Shown: positions 23,282 through 32,355 of the stretch, piece after piece
Numbering within the stretch: the stretch's first letter is position 1
Layout: each line of letters opens with the position of its first letter
NCBI RefSeq assembly: GCF_009604385.1
Contig: NZ_WEGJ01000007.1
Span: 153,145 to 217,144, forward strand
DNA length: 64,000 bases
Direction of reading: 5' to 3'
Source of the DNA: Streptomyces smaragdinus
GTDB taxonomy: Bacteria; Actinomycetota; Actinomycetes; Streptomycetales; Streptomycetaceae
Translations under genes and position numbers: made by a program
The notes under the pieces: model-generated
The model's database searches: none
Told to the model about the DNA's origin: nothing
What the model saw: only the letters and a program-made list of their open reading frames with translations

Positions 23282-25108
23282 TCAGGGCGCGGTGCCCCAC
23301 ACCAGCTGGCCGCCGACGTAGACGCCGATCTTCGGCGCGTCCGTGAAGGAGGTGCTGGTGCTGTGGCTGTAGTCGTCCGCCTCGTTGAAGTTCGACCAGT
23401 CGGCCTTGTGCAGCCGCAGCTGGATCTCACCGGTGTTGGCGCCGGCCGCGAGGCTTCCGCTCGTGGGGGTGACCTTCAGGTAGTGGTCGGCGCCGGCCGT
23501 CGAGCCGTTCGCCACCACCGACTGCGTGAGGTTGCCGCAGCCCATCTGCGCCCAGTCGCACCAGGTGGTGTACGAGGACGCGGAGTCGGAGAACCAGTAC
23601 CGGACCTCGACACCGTTCAGGGACTGCGCACTGCTGCCGGTGTTGACCAGCTGCAGCGTCATCCGCACCGCGTTGTCCGTGGCACTGCTGTCGGTGGTCT
23701 TGTACTGCACCTTCAGCGCGCCGTTCCCGGGGTCGCCGCCGCTGGTCGTGGCGGTGACCGGTCCGGCGGGCGGACCCACGTTCCCGGCCGCGTCCTTCGC
23801 CCGCACGGTGTAGCTGTACGCGGTGGACGGGCTGAGGCCGGAGCTGGTGTACGTCAGGCCCGCGGTGGAGCCCTGCAGGACGCCGTCACGGTAGACGTCG
23901 TAGCCCGTGACGCCCCTGTTGTCCGAGGCCGCGTCCCAGGCGAGGCTCACCGACGAGGACGTGCTGCCGGTCGCCCGGAGGTTGCCCGGGGCGGTGGGGG
24001 GTTCGGTGTCCTGGTCGCCGCCGCCGGTGGTCGTGGCGGTCACCGGACCGGCCGCCGGACCCTGGTTGGAGGCGGCGTCGCGGGCCCGTACGGTGTAGCT
24101 GTACGTGGTGTCCGCCGTGAGGCCCGAGTCGGTGTACGTCGTCCCCGCCGTGGACCCGACGAGGGTGCCGCCGCGGTAGACGTCGTACCCGGTCACGCCC
24201 CGGTCGTCCGTCGCCGCGTCCCAGGCGAGGCTCGCCGAGGAGGCCGTGGTGCCGGTGACGCGGAGGTTGCCCGGGGCGGTGGGCGGGGTGGTGTCGTCGC
24301 CGTTGCCCGGGCCCGTGCTGGCCTCGAACGAGAACTGGTTGACGCCCATGCCCTGGCCGCCCTGCCAGATCTCGAAGCCGGCCTCCGCGTCGATCAGATA
24401 GTGCTGGGGGTTGATCTGGCCGCGCGCTGTGGCGTCGTCGATGAGGGCCTTGACGTCCAGGTCGTTCACCGCGGTCGCGCCGCCCTGCAGCACGTACGAG
24501 ATGACCTTCCATCCGGACGCGCCGGGCCCGGTCCACACGTCCCAGGTGCGGCCCTGGGACGTGAAGGTGGCCGTGACGCGGCCGATGGGCTGGACGCCGC
24601 CGCGGTGGTTGATCCAGATCATCAGCTCGGTGCCGTCGGGCTGCTCGTCCGTGGTGGGGGTGGAGTTGAACCACAGGTCGTACGAGGAGTTCCAGGCACC
24701 GGAGGCGACCTGCTTGGTGTCGTACGTGGAGCGGGCGCTGCCCAGCTCCGACACCTTGATCGGCAGCCCGCTGTCACTGGTGCACGCGCCCCAGTGACAG
24801 CCCTTGTAGCTGGACGGGTAGGTGGCGGGCGCCCCGTTGGTGGCGGTGGAGAAGTTCGCCTCCGTCAGAGTCCAGGCACCGGTGGTGGTGTCGATGCTGA
24901 CGCACTGGCGCAGCTCCGAGTTCCACTCGTTCTGCTGGTACGTGTACTCGCCGTTCTGCACGTCGGTGGTGCCCCACTGGGTGCAGTCGGTGACCGTCGC
25001 GGCCTGCGCCGGCCCCGCGCCCGCGATCAGCGCCGCCCCCGCGAGGAGCACCCCCGCCGCGGCGCCGGCGACACCGGCGCGCGCGAGCCTTCTGATGCGC
25101 TGGATCAT
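23282..25108 (-). CDS. secreted GH12 endoglucanase, 2x FnIII, CBM3
   Basis: 608 residues with a Sec signal peptide ending GPAQAAT. GH12 domain ~38-266: nucleophile Glu161 in DGTELMIWINHRG and acid/base Glu246 in AEAGFEIWQGGQG, in the spacing of Streptomyces CelB-type enzymes; paired cysteines around residues 42/69 and 104/109. Two FnIII modules (~278-460, each with TGYDVYR) and a C-terminal CBM3 follow. It cuts internal beta-1,4 bonds in amorphous cellulose. Its ATG overlaps the stop of the GH48 gene (ATGA), so translation is coupled and both enzymes should be made in similar amounts. Confidence 0.95.
   Translation of the reverse strand: MIQRIRRLARAGVAGAAAGVLLAGAALIAGAGPAQAATVTDCTQWGTTDVQNGEYTYQQNEWNSELRQCVSIDTTTGAWTLTEANFSTATNGAPATYPSSYKGCHWGACTSDSGLPIKVSELGSARSTYDTKQVASGAWNSSYDLWFNSTPTTDEQPDGTELMIWINHRGGVQPIGRVTATFTSQGRTWDVWTGPGASGWKVISYVLQGGATAVNDLDVKALIDDATARGQINPQHYLIDAEAGFEIWQGGQGMGVNQFSFEASTGPGNGDDTTPPTAPGNLRVTGTTASSASLAWDAATDDRGVTGYDVYRGGTLVGSTAGTTYTDSGLTADTTYSYTVRARDAASNQGPAAGPVTATTTGGGDQDTEPPTAPGNLRATGSTSSSVSLAWDAASDNRGVTGYDVYRDGVLQGSTAGLTYTSSGLSPSTAYSYTVRAKDAAGNVGPPAGPVTATTSGGDPGNGALKVQYKTTDSSATDNAVRMTLQLVNTGSSAQSLNGVEVRYWFSDSASSYTTWCDWAQMGCGNLTQSVVANGSTAGADHYLKVTPTSGSLAAGANTGEIQLRLHKADWSNFNEADDYSHSTSTSFTDAPKIGVYVGGQLVWGTAP
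23295..23719 (-). repeat. 425-bp near-identical CBM3 segment, copy in GH12 gene
   Basis: Partner of 20805-21229, 2490 bp apart in direct orientation; it points to recent duplication or gene conversion between neighbouring cellulase genes. Confidence 0.9.
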
Positions 25109-27939
25109 GACGGCTCGGTCCCCCAGGCCAGCTGGCCGTTGACATAGGCGGTGATCTTGGTCGCGTCGGCGAACGAGGTGTTCGTGCCGCGGCTGTAGTC
25201 GTCGGCCTCGTTGAAGTTGGCCCAGTCGGCCTTGTGGACCCGCAGCTGGATCTCACCGGTGTCGGCGTTCGCGTTCAGGCTCGCGGCGCCGGCGGTGAAG
25301 CCGACCTCGAGGTAGCGGTCCGCGCCCGTCCTGGCGCTGGGCATGTTCACCACGCGGTGGGTGACGTTGGAGCTGCCGAGCTGCGCCCAGTCGCACCAGG
25401 TGGTGTACGAGGTGCCGCCGTCGGTCGTGAACCAGTAGCGCACGGTCACCGTGGAGAGGCTGAGCGCGCCGGTGCCGGTGTTGGCGACCTTCAGGGCCAG
25501 GCGGATGGAGTTGTCGGTGGCGTTGGAGTCGTTGCTCTTGTACTGGACCTTCACCCCGCCCGTCGGGTTGCCGCCGCCCTCCTGGGTGGTCGCGGGGACC
25601 TCGGCGGTCGGGTCGGAGGCGTTGCCGGACGCGTCCCGGGCACGCACGGAGTAGGCGTAGCGGGTGGCGGCGGTCAGGCCGGAGTCCGTGTAGGTGGTCG
25701 CGGTGGGGGTGCCGACGGGGATGCCGTCGCGGTAGACGTCGTAGGCGGCCACGCCGACGTTGTCGGTGGACGCCGTCCACGACAGGGACACGCTGGTGCT
25801 GGTCGTGCCGGTCACCCGCAGGCTGGTCGGGACGGTCGGCGGATCGAGGTCGTCGTCGGGACCGCCGCCGCCGTCCTCGTCACCGAGGAGCTCCGCGTAC
25901 GAGGCCAGGGCGAGCGCCAGCGAGGACTGCGCCCAGAAGCGGTGGTACGTGAAGACCGGCGGCGCGCCGCCGTCCAGGTACGTCTGCACCTTGGGCCAGT
26001 CGGGGTCCTCGCGCAGCCACGGCCGCATGCTCATGAACGTGGTGCCGGAGCCGAGCCGCACGCCCTGCGGGGAGGTGCCGGTCCAGCCCGGGGGGAAGTA
26101 GACCGCGTCGTCCATCCGGTTGTAGTCGCGCCGGGTCTCCGGGACGGCGATGCCCTTGGTGGTGGTGTGCGCGGCCATCGCGTCGAGGAGGGACTTGGCC
26201 AGGCCCGCGGCGTTGGCGTTGCCGGACTTGGCGGCGTAGTAGGTGAGCGTCATCACCAGGGCCGCGCCCACGCCGACGTCGTCGCCGAACTCGGCCACGG
26301 TGCAGTGCAGGCCGGCGTTGGAGCCGGGGGTGGTCGGGTTCCAGGTGTCGGGCTGGCCGGTCCACGAGAGGGTGGAGGGGATGCGGTAGCTGCCGTCGGC
26401 GCCGACGGTGGTCTGGGAGGAGGCCCACGGGACCCACTTGTCGAGGATGGCCTTGGCCTGGGCGTTGTTGGAGGCGTAGTAGAACTGCGCCACCCGCTCC
26501 ATGCACCAGACCTGCATGCCGAACCAGTTGTTGCTCGGCGGGTCGTGGTAGACCGGCTGCCAGTCGTAGGCCATGCCGTAGAACGTGGGGCTGCCGGCGG
26601 GCGGCGTGGCGTACGCACCGTCCCAGCTGTTGGAGCAGCCGCCGGCCAGGGCGCCCTCGGTGGACTGCAGCCAGCGCAGGAACTCCAGCTGGCGGGTGAG
26701 GGACTTCTGCCAGTCGCCCTTGGCGGTCGGGGACTTGGGCGTGAGGGAGGGCACGGTGGACAGCGCCCAGGCGGCGAGGGGGTTCTGGTAGCCCTGGTGG
26801 GCGACGCCGTCGCCGATGCGCCAGGCCCAGGCGCCGCCGGAGCCGAGCGAGCCGCCCCAGGCGTAGTACCAGGAGAGCAGGTAGTGCTGGGCCTCGCGGC
26901 CGGTGCCGGCGGGGCAGCTGGTGGGGCTGGTGCAGTTGCCGACGCGCTTGAAGTACTTGTCGAACATCGAGTAGCGCAGGTAGTCGCCCATCTTCGCGGC
27001 CTTGGCGACGGAGGCGGACACGGCGCTCGCGTTGCCCTGTGCCGTCGCCCAGGTCAGCGCCCAGTAGGCGGCCTGGACGGCGCGGGCGTCGGCGTCGGGC
27101 GCGTTGGTGTACTTCCACTGCTGGGCGTACTGGGCGTCGCCGGTGAAGAGGTCGAGGTAGCCGTTGGTGCCGCCGTAGCGGAACTTGTCGGTGCAGGGCT
27201 GCGGGATGGTCTCCCAGACGGACTCCGACGCGCCGCGCTGATAGCTGTTGATGAACGACGCCATCCGGCCGGGGCCCAGCTCGTCGCCCGTGCCCGGCTT
27301 GTTGCCGAAGCCGTAGACGTTGTCGAGGTCCATCAGCCAGTGCATGCCGTACACGTCCATCGTCCCGTAGGACGAGGCAAGTTCGGAGGCGATGGGGTCG
27401 GCGCCGACGGACACACCGGAGTCCAGCCGCGAGGGGTAGCTGGAGATCTCCGGGTGCTCCGGGGCGTAGGTGGCCGGGGAGGACGGGTTGTAGCCGCTGT
27501 TGGTCGCCTGGTCGATGTGCGGCGGGATGATGGAGGCCTCGGCGACCTCCCAGGCCCGGTTGAACGGGGTCCAGTTGCCGGTGACTCTGCCGTAGGCCGC
27601 CTCGAGCCAGATCCAGAAGCTGAAGGCCTCGGAGGTGGTCTGGTGACCGTGGTCGGGGGCTTCGACGATCAGCGTCTCGACGCAGTGGTAGGGGATGCCG
27701 TCGGGGCTGAAGTAGCCGTTGGCGGTGTCCTTGATCTTGTTGTACTGCGTGAGGAACGCCTGGGTGTACGGGCCGTCCGCGGCGGCGGCCGCCGGCTTGG
27801 CGTCGGACGCCGCGGGGGCTTCGGCGGCGTTGGCGAGGGCTTGCCCGGCCCCGAGGGCGACGAGGGCGCCGCCGGCGGCCGCGGTGAACGAACGCCGGGA
27901 CAACAGAGACTTATCGGACATGTCAGGGTGGTCGGACAC
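25105..27939 (-). CDS. secreted GH48 reducing-end cellobiohydrolase, FnIII, CBM3
   Basis: 944 residues from the GTG at 27939, which follows GGAGG by 4 nt; the next in-frame ATG (27921) is 22 nt from that site. A Tat signal is present: LLSRRSFTAAAGGALVALG. GH48 domain ~55-700 begins with TQAFLTQYNKIKDTANGYFS and has the acid Glu104 in HQTTSEAFSFWIWLEA, plus DLDNVYGFGN and CMERVAQFYYASNN. An FnIII module and CBM3 (ending GQLAWGTEPS) follow. This processive enzyme works from reducing ends and usually appears once per cellulolytic genome, paired with GH6. The frame stays open to 28296, but that extension would bury the signal peptide. Confidence 0.95.
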   Translation of the reverse strand: MSDHPDMSDKSLLSRRSFTAAAGGALVALGAGQALANAAEAPAASDAKPAAAAADGPYTQAFLTQYNKIKDTANGYFSPDGIPYHCVETLIVEAPDHGHQTTSEAFSFWIWLEAAYGRVTGNWTPFNRAWEVAEASIIPPHIDQATNSGYNPSSPATYAPEHPEISSYPSRLDSGVSVGADPIASELASSYGTMDVYGMHWLMDLDNVYGFGNKPGTGDELGPGRMASFINSYQRGASESVWETIPQPCTDKFRYGGTNGYLDLFTGDAQYAQQWKYTNAPDADARAVQAAYWALTWATAQGNASAVSASVAKAAKMGDYLRYSMFDKYFKRVGNCTSPTSCPAGTGREAQHYLLSWYYAWGGSLGSGGAWAWRIGDGVAHQGYQNPLAAWALSTVPSLTPKSPTAKGDWQKSLTRQLEFLRWLQSTEGALAGGCSNSWDGAYATPPAGSPTFYGMAYDWQPVYHDPPSNNWFGMQVWCMERVAQFYYASNNAQAKAILDKWVPWASSQTTVGADGSYRIPSTLSWTGQPDTWNPTTPGSNAGLHCTVAEFGDDVGVGAALVMTLTYYAAKSGNANAAGLAKSLLDAMAAHTTTKGIAVPETRRDYNRMDDAVYFPPGWTGTSPQGVRLGSGTTFMSMRPWLREDPDWPKVQTYLDGGAPPVFTYHRFWAQSSLALALASYAELLGDEDGGGGPDDDLDPPTVPTSLRVTGTTSTSVSLSWTASTDNVGVAAYDVYRDGIPVGTPTATTYTDSGLTAATRYAYSVRARDASGNASDPTAEVPATTQEGGGNPTGGVKVQYKSNDSNATDNSIRLALKVANTGTGALSLSTVTVRYWFTTDGGTSYTTWCDWAQLGSSNVTHRVVNMPSARTGADRYLEVGFTAGAASLNANADTGEIQLRVHKADWANFNEADDYSRGTNTSFADATKITAYVNGQLAWGTEPS

Positions 27940-28041
27940 GGATCCTCCATCGATATGGGGGTTCGGGGAGTGCGGGGGTGGTGCGCGGCTCGTACGGGAC
28001 GTGCGGCTCGTGGGGGGGTGCGTACGGCGTGCGGCTCTCGC

Positions 28042-28065
28042 GGCGTTGCGGCGTTGCGGCGTTGC
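28042..28065. repeat. three tandem copies of GGCGTTGC
   Basis: Perfect 8-bp unit at 28042, 28050 and 28058 in the untranslated leader of the GH48-GH12 transcript. It may be slippage DNA or a binding site array. Confidence 0.7.
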
Positions 28066-28104
28066 GTGAGGGGCTGCGGCTCGTTGCGGTGGCGCTTGGA
28101 GGTA

Positions 28105-28144
28105 CCGCCGTGCCGGGGCTGCTCCCGGTCCACCGGCACGGCGG
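28105..28144. repeat. hairpin element, copy 1 (GH48 leader)
   Basis: An 11-bp perfect stem (CCGCCGTGCCG, 28105-28115, with 28134-28144) has a loop beginning GGGCTGCTCCCGGTCC, essentially the same loop as copy 2. It sits in the 5' leader of GH48. Confidence 0.75.
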
Positions 28145-28259
28145 CACGTTCTCGGTCGGTCCGGGCCCTTGGGCTGGTCGACACTGTTGAGTTGCCGCCC
28201 GGCGTCTTTTGGTTGCCGTGCTATCTCGATTTTTTTGCGGATTTTTCGTGCTGTGGAAA

Positions 28260-28304
28260 GTGCCGCCGTGCCGGGGCTGCTCCCGGTCCACGGCACGGCG
28301 GCAC
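28260..28304. repeat. hairpin element, copy 2 (downstream of GH10)
   Basis: A 14-bp perfect stem (GTGCCGCCGTGCCG, 28260-28273, with 28291-28304) and a 17-nt loop. It is 44 nt past the GH10 stop and may back up the terminator at 28313-28340. Confidence 0.75.
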
Positions 28305-28312
28305 GCGGGGTC

Positions 28313-28340
28313 GGTCCGGGCTGGGGCGATAGCCCGGACC
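28313..28340. terminator. terminator of the GH10 xylanase gene
   Basis: GGTCCGGGCT (28313-28322) and AGCCCGGACC (28331-28340) form a perfect 10-bp stem with an 8-nt loop, starting 7 nt beyond the GH10 TAA on the minus strand. Confidence 0.8.
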
Positions 28341-28347
28341 GGGTCTG

Positions 28348-30165
28348 TTATGGGGCGGTGCCCCAGATCAGCTGGCCGCCGACGTACACGCCGATCTTTG
28401 GCGCGTCCGTGAAGGACGTGGCGGTGCCCTTGCTGTAGTCGTCCGACTCGTTGAAGTTCGACCAGTCGGCCTTGTGCAGCCGCAGCTGGATCTCACCCGT
28501 GGCGGCGCCCGGCGCGAGGTTGCCGCCGGTGGCGGTGAGCCTCAGATAGTGGTCCGCGCCCGCCGTCGAGCCGTTCGCGACCACGGAGTGGGTGAAGTTG
28601 CCGCAGCCCAGCTGCGCCCAGTCGCACCAGGTGGTGTACGAGGACGCCTGGTCGGAGAACCAGTACCGGACCTCGACCCCGGTGAGACTCCGCGCTTCGC
28701 TGCCGGTGTTGACCAGCTGGAGCGTCATCCGCACCGCGTTGTCGGTGGCGCTGGTGTCGTTGGTCTTGTACTGGACCTTCAGCCCGCCCGCGGGAGGTTC
28801 ACCGCCGCCCGCCTGGGTGGTGGCGCCGGCCGCCGCGGACGGATCGGACACGTTGCCCGCGGCGTCCCTGGCCCGGACGGTGTAGCTGTACGTCGTGGAC
28901 GCCGCCAGGCCGGTGTCGGTGTACGTCGTCCCCGACGCGGTGCCGACCCGGGTGCCGCCGCGGTAGACGTCGTAGCCGGTCACGGCCGTGTCGTCGGTCG
29001 AGGCGGTCCAGGCAAGCGAGACGGACGACGAGGTGGTTCCGGTGGCGCGCAGACCGGTGGGGACGGTCGGCGGATCCGTGTCGCCCGGGCCGGAGTCGTA
29101 GCCGAAGCCGGTTCGGATCGCGTCGATGACCTGCGTCTTGGGCCGCAGCTGGTCGTCCCAGGGACAGGCCAGGCCCTCGCCGCCGAACGTACCGGGAACC
29201 CAGGAGTACTTGTCGGTGAAGTCCCACACCGTGATCCCGACGCACCGGGTGACGGCGGCGCAGGCCGCGGCCACCTGGCGGTAGTAGTCGGCCTGGGTGG
29301 CCAGCTTCTGCGTGGTGGACGGCGTCTGCATCCGGACGTCGAGCTCGGTGACCGCGACATCCAGGCCGAGGTCGGCGAAGCGCTGGAAGTTCTGCTGCAT
29401 CTGGTACGGGAAGCCGTACTGGACGGCGAGGTGGCCCTGGATGCCGATGCCGTCGAGCGGCACTCCGGCGGCCTTGAGGTCACGGGCGAGGTTGTACATG
29501 GCGTCGCTCTTCGCGCCCATGCCGTCGATGTTGTAGTCGTTGATGTACAGCTTGGCGTTCGGGTCGGCGGCCCGGGCGGCGCGCAGCGCGTAGGCGATGT
29601 AGTCCTTGCCCATCGCGTTGTAGAACGGCGACGAGCGGAACGTACCGTCGTCGTTGAACGCCTCGTTGACCACGTCCCAGGCGTAGATGTCGCCGGCGAA
29701 GTGCCCGGCGACGTTGGCGATGTGGTTCTCCATCGCGGGCCGCACCTGGGAGGCGGGTAGCTGGCTCACCCACCCGGGCAGCTGGTTGTGCCAGACCAGG
29801 GTGTGGCCGCGGACCGTCTGGCTGTGCGACTGGGCGAAGTCGACGATCGACTGGCCGCCCGAGTAGGTGAACTGGCCCTGGTTGCGCTCGGTGTTCTCCC
29901 ACTTCATGGAGTTCGCGGGGGTGATCTGCCCGAACTCCGTCCCCAGGATCGCGGCGTACGGGGCCTCGTTCAGCGAGCTGACCTCGCTGGCCGACCCGAA
30001 GAACTTGCCCTTGGACGCGGCCACCTGCTGCAGCGTCGGGTCCGCGGCGGACGCGGAGGCGCCCGGCAGGGCGACGGCGACGGACGCCGCCATCAGGGCG
30101 GTCGCGAAGAACGTGGTGATGCTCCGGCGCCGGCTTCTGGCCGGTGGTCTGGGCGCCAGCGGCAT
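28348..30165 (-). CDS. secreted GH10 endo-1,4-beta-xylanase with FnIII and CBM3
   Basis: 605 residues. The ATG at 30165 follows a GAGAGGA site at 7 nt; a longer frame to 30201 lacks one. The Arg-rich N-terminus (ARSRRRSITTFFATALMAAS) followed by ASASAAD looks like a Sec or possibly Tat signal. GH10 domain ~42-345: acid/base Glu168 in WDVVNEAFND and nucleophile Glu274 in VAVTELDVRM, with GQITPANSMKWE, HTLVWHNQLPGW and GITVWDFTDKYSW. An FnIII module and CBM3 (ending GQLIWGTAP) follow. It depolymerises xylan. It is the first gene of the cellulase run and has a perfect CebR operator at its promoter. Confidence 0.96.
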   Translation of the reverse strand: MPLAPRPPARSRRRSITTFFATALMAASVAVALPGASASAADPTLQQVAASKGKFFGSASEVSSLNEAPYAAILGTEFGQITPANSMKWENTERNQGQFTYSGGQSIVDFAQSHSQTVRGHTLVWHNQLPGWVSQLPASQVRPAMENHIANVAGHFAGDIYAWDVVNEAFNDDGTFRSSPFYNAMGKDYIAYALRAARAADPNAKLYINDYNIDGMGAKSDAMYNLARDLKAAGVPLDGIGIQGHLAVQYGFPYQMQQNFQRFADLGLDVAVTELDVRMQTPSTTQKLATQADYYRQVAAACAAVTRCVGITVWDFTDKYSWVPGTFGGEGLACPWDDQLRPKTQVIDAIRTGFGYDSGPGDTDPPTVPTGLRATGTTSSSVSLAWTASTDDTAVTGYDVYRGGTRVGTASGTTYTDTGLAASTTYSYTVRARDAAGNVSDPSAAAGATTQAGGGEPPAGGLKVQYKTNDTSATDNAVRMTLQLVNTGSEARSLTGVEVRYWFSDQASSYTTWCDWAQLGCGNFTHSVVANGSTAGADHYLRLTATGGNLAPGAATGEIQLRLHKADWSNFNESDDYSKGTATSFTDAPKIGVYVGGQLIWGTAP

Positions 30166-30350
30166 TGCTGGATCCTCTCTCCGTAAGCGGGAGGTGCGCA
30201 CGCCGTCGCGGACGCCCGGGCCGTCGCCGACGGCGGCCGTGCGTACGCGGACAGGTGTCGCCGAAGCACCGCGTCCGGGGTCCGACCCGGCCGTGGAACT
30301 TCATCCCCTCCTCGCGGCTCTGGTGGGGGGTGTTGCAAGCCTTGAAGCCT

Positions 30351-30364
30351 TGGGAGCGCTCCCA
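30351..30364. promoter_or_regulatory. CebR/CelR-type operator upstream of GH10 xylanase
   Basis: TGGGAGCGCTCCCA, a perfect 14-bp palindrome identical to the consensus bound by CebR of Streptomyces and CelR of Thermobifida, LacI-family repressors released by cellobiose or cello-oligosaccharides. It lies ~187 nt upstream of the GH10 start and overlaps the end of the predicted -10. Confidence 0.9.
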
Positions 30365-30392
30365 CGGTGCTGGATAGCGGTGGACCTGTCAA
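30364..30392 (-). promoter_or_regulatory. predicted GH10 promoter
   Basis: On the minus strand TTGACA (30392-30387) is followed after 17 nt by CACCGT (30369-30364), a weak -10. The CebR box begins at the last base of this -10, so repressor binding would block RNA polymerase. The leader would be ~180 nt. Confidence 0.5.
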
Positions 30393-30649
30393 GGGGTTGC
30401 GCCGTAACTGGGTGATGACCTGCGCGAATTGGCGTTCGTTCGCATCGGACGGACGTTCGCTTCTCGCCAATACCTGAAGTCGCGGACCTTGGATGCCGCC
30501 ACGTCCTGAAATCGCCGACCCGCATCACCGGCCGGCACCGCCCCGCCCAATGAGGGGTTGACGGGTGGTTACGCGGACACGACGGCGGGTGCCTTGGGGC
30601 CGGATCGCCAGACATCGGAGGTCTGGCCCCGGACCCGTACACACCGAAA

Positions 30650-30692
30650 GGGCCCCGCCCGCCGGATCCTGACATCCCGGCGGGCGGGGCCC
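30650..30692. terminator. strong terminator after the NCS1 permease gene
   Basis: A 16-bp perfect stem (30650-30665 with 30677-30692; left arm GGGCCCCGCCCGCCGG) and an 11-nt loop, 21 nt past the permease stop. Confidence 0.85.
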
Positions 30693-30713
30693 GCGTTCCC
30701 TCCGCCGGCCGCG

Positions 30714-32255
<1,542 letters not shown>

Positions 32256-32355
32256 ACGGTGTTCCTCTTTCGCTGGAGCGGGCAGGGCCGGGGACGGTGC
32301 CGTGCGGGGCGAGTGAGGGGCGTGGGTCATCGGGTGTTTCGGACCGCGAGGAGGG

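Larger units (their letters stand above)
27940..28347. other. 408-bp region between GH10 and GH48 genes
   Basis: It holds the GH10 terminator hairpins on the right, an AT-richer stretch near 28205-28256 (including a run of seven T) that is the best candidate for GH48 promoter DNA, a second copy of one hairpin at 28105-28144, and a three-fold 8-bp tandem repeat at 28042-28065. No convincing gene is seen; no perfect CebR box. Confidence 0.7.
30166..30713. other. 548-bp region between GH10 and permease genes
   Basis: Contains the GH10 leader (~185 nt), the CebR operator and overlapping promoter, and two hairpins beyond the permease stop: a 7-bp one at 30607-30627 (GCCAGAC/GTCTGGC) and the strong terminator at 30650-30692. 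The stretch 30420-30600 shows nothing I can assign. Confidence 0.75.

Noticed and set aside
22394..25147. Long plus-strand open frame opposite GH6/GH12
   Set aside because: Low-complexity Val/Arg/Gly sequence with internal near-repeats that only mirror the FnIII/CBM3 coding strand.
27940..28296. In-frame upstream extension of the GH48 ORF
   Set aside because: It would put >110 residues of low-complexity Arg/Pro sequence before the Tat signal; the ribosome site at the GTG 27939 supports the shorter form.
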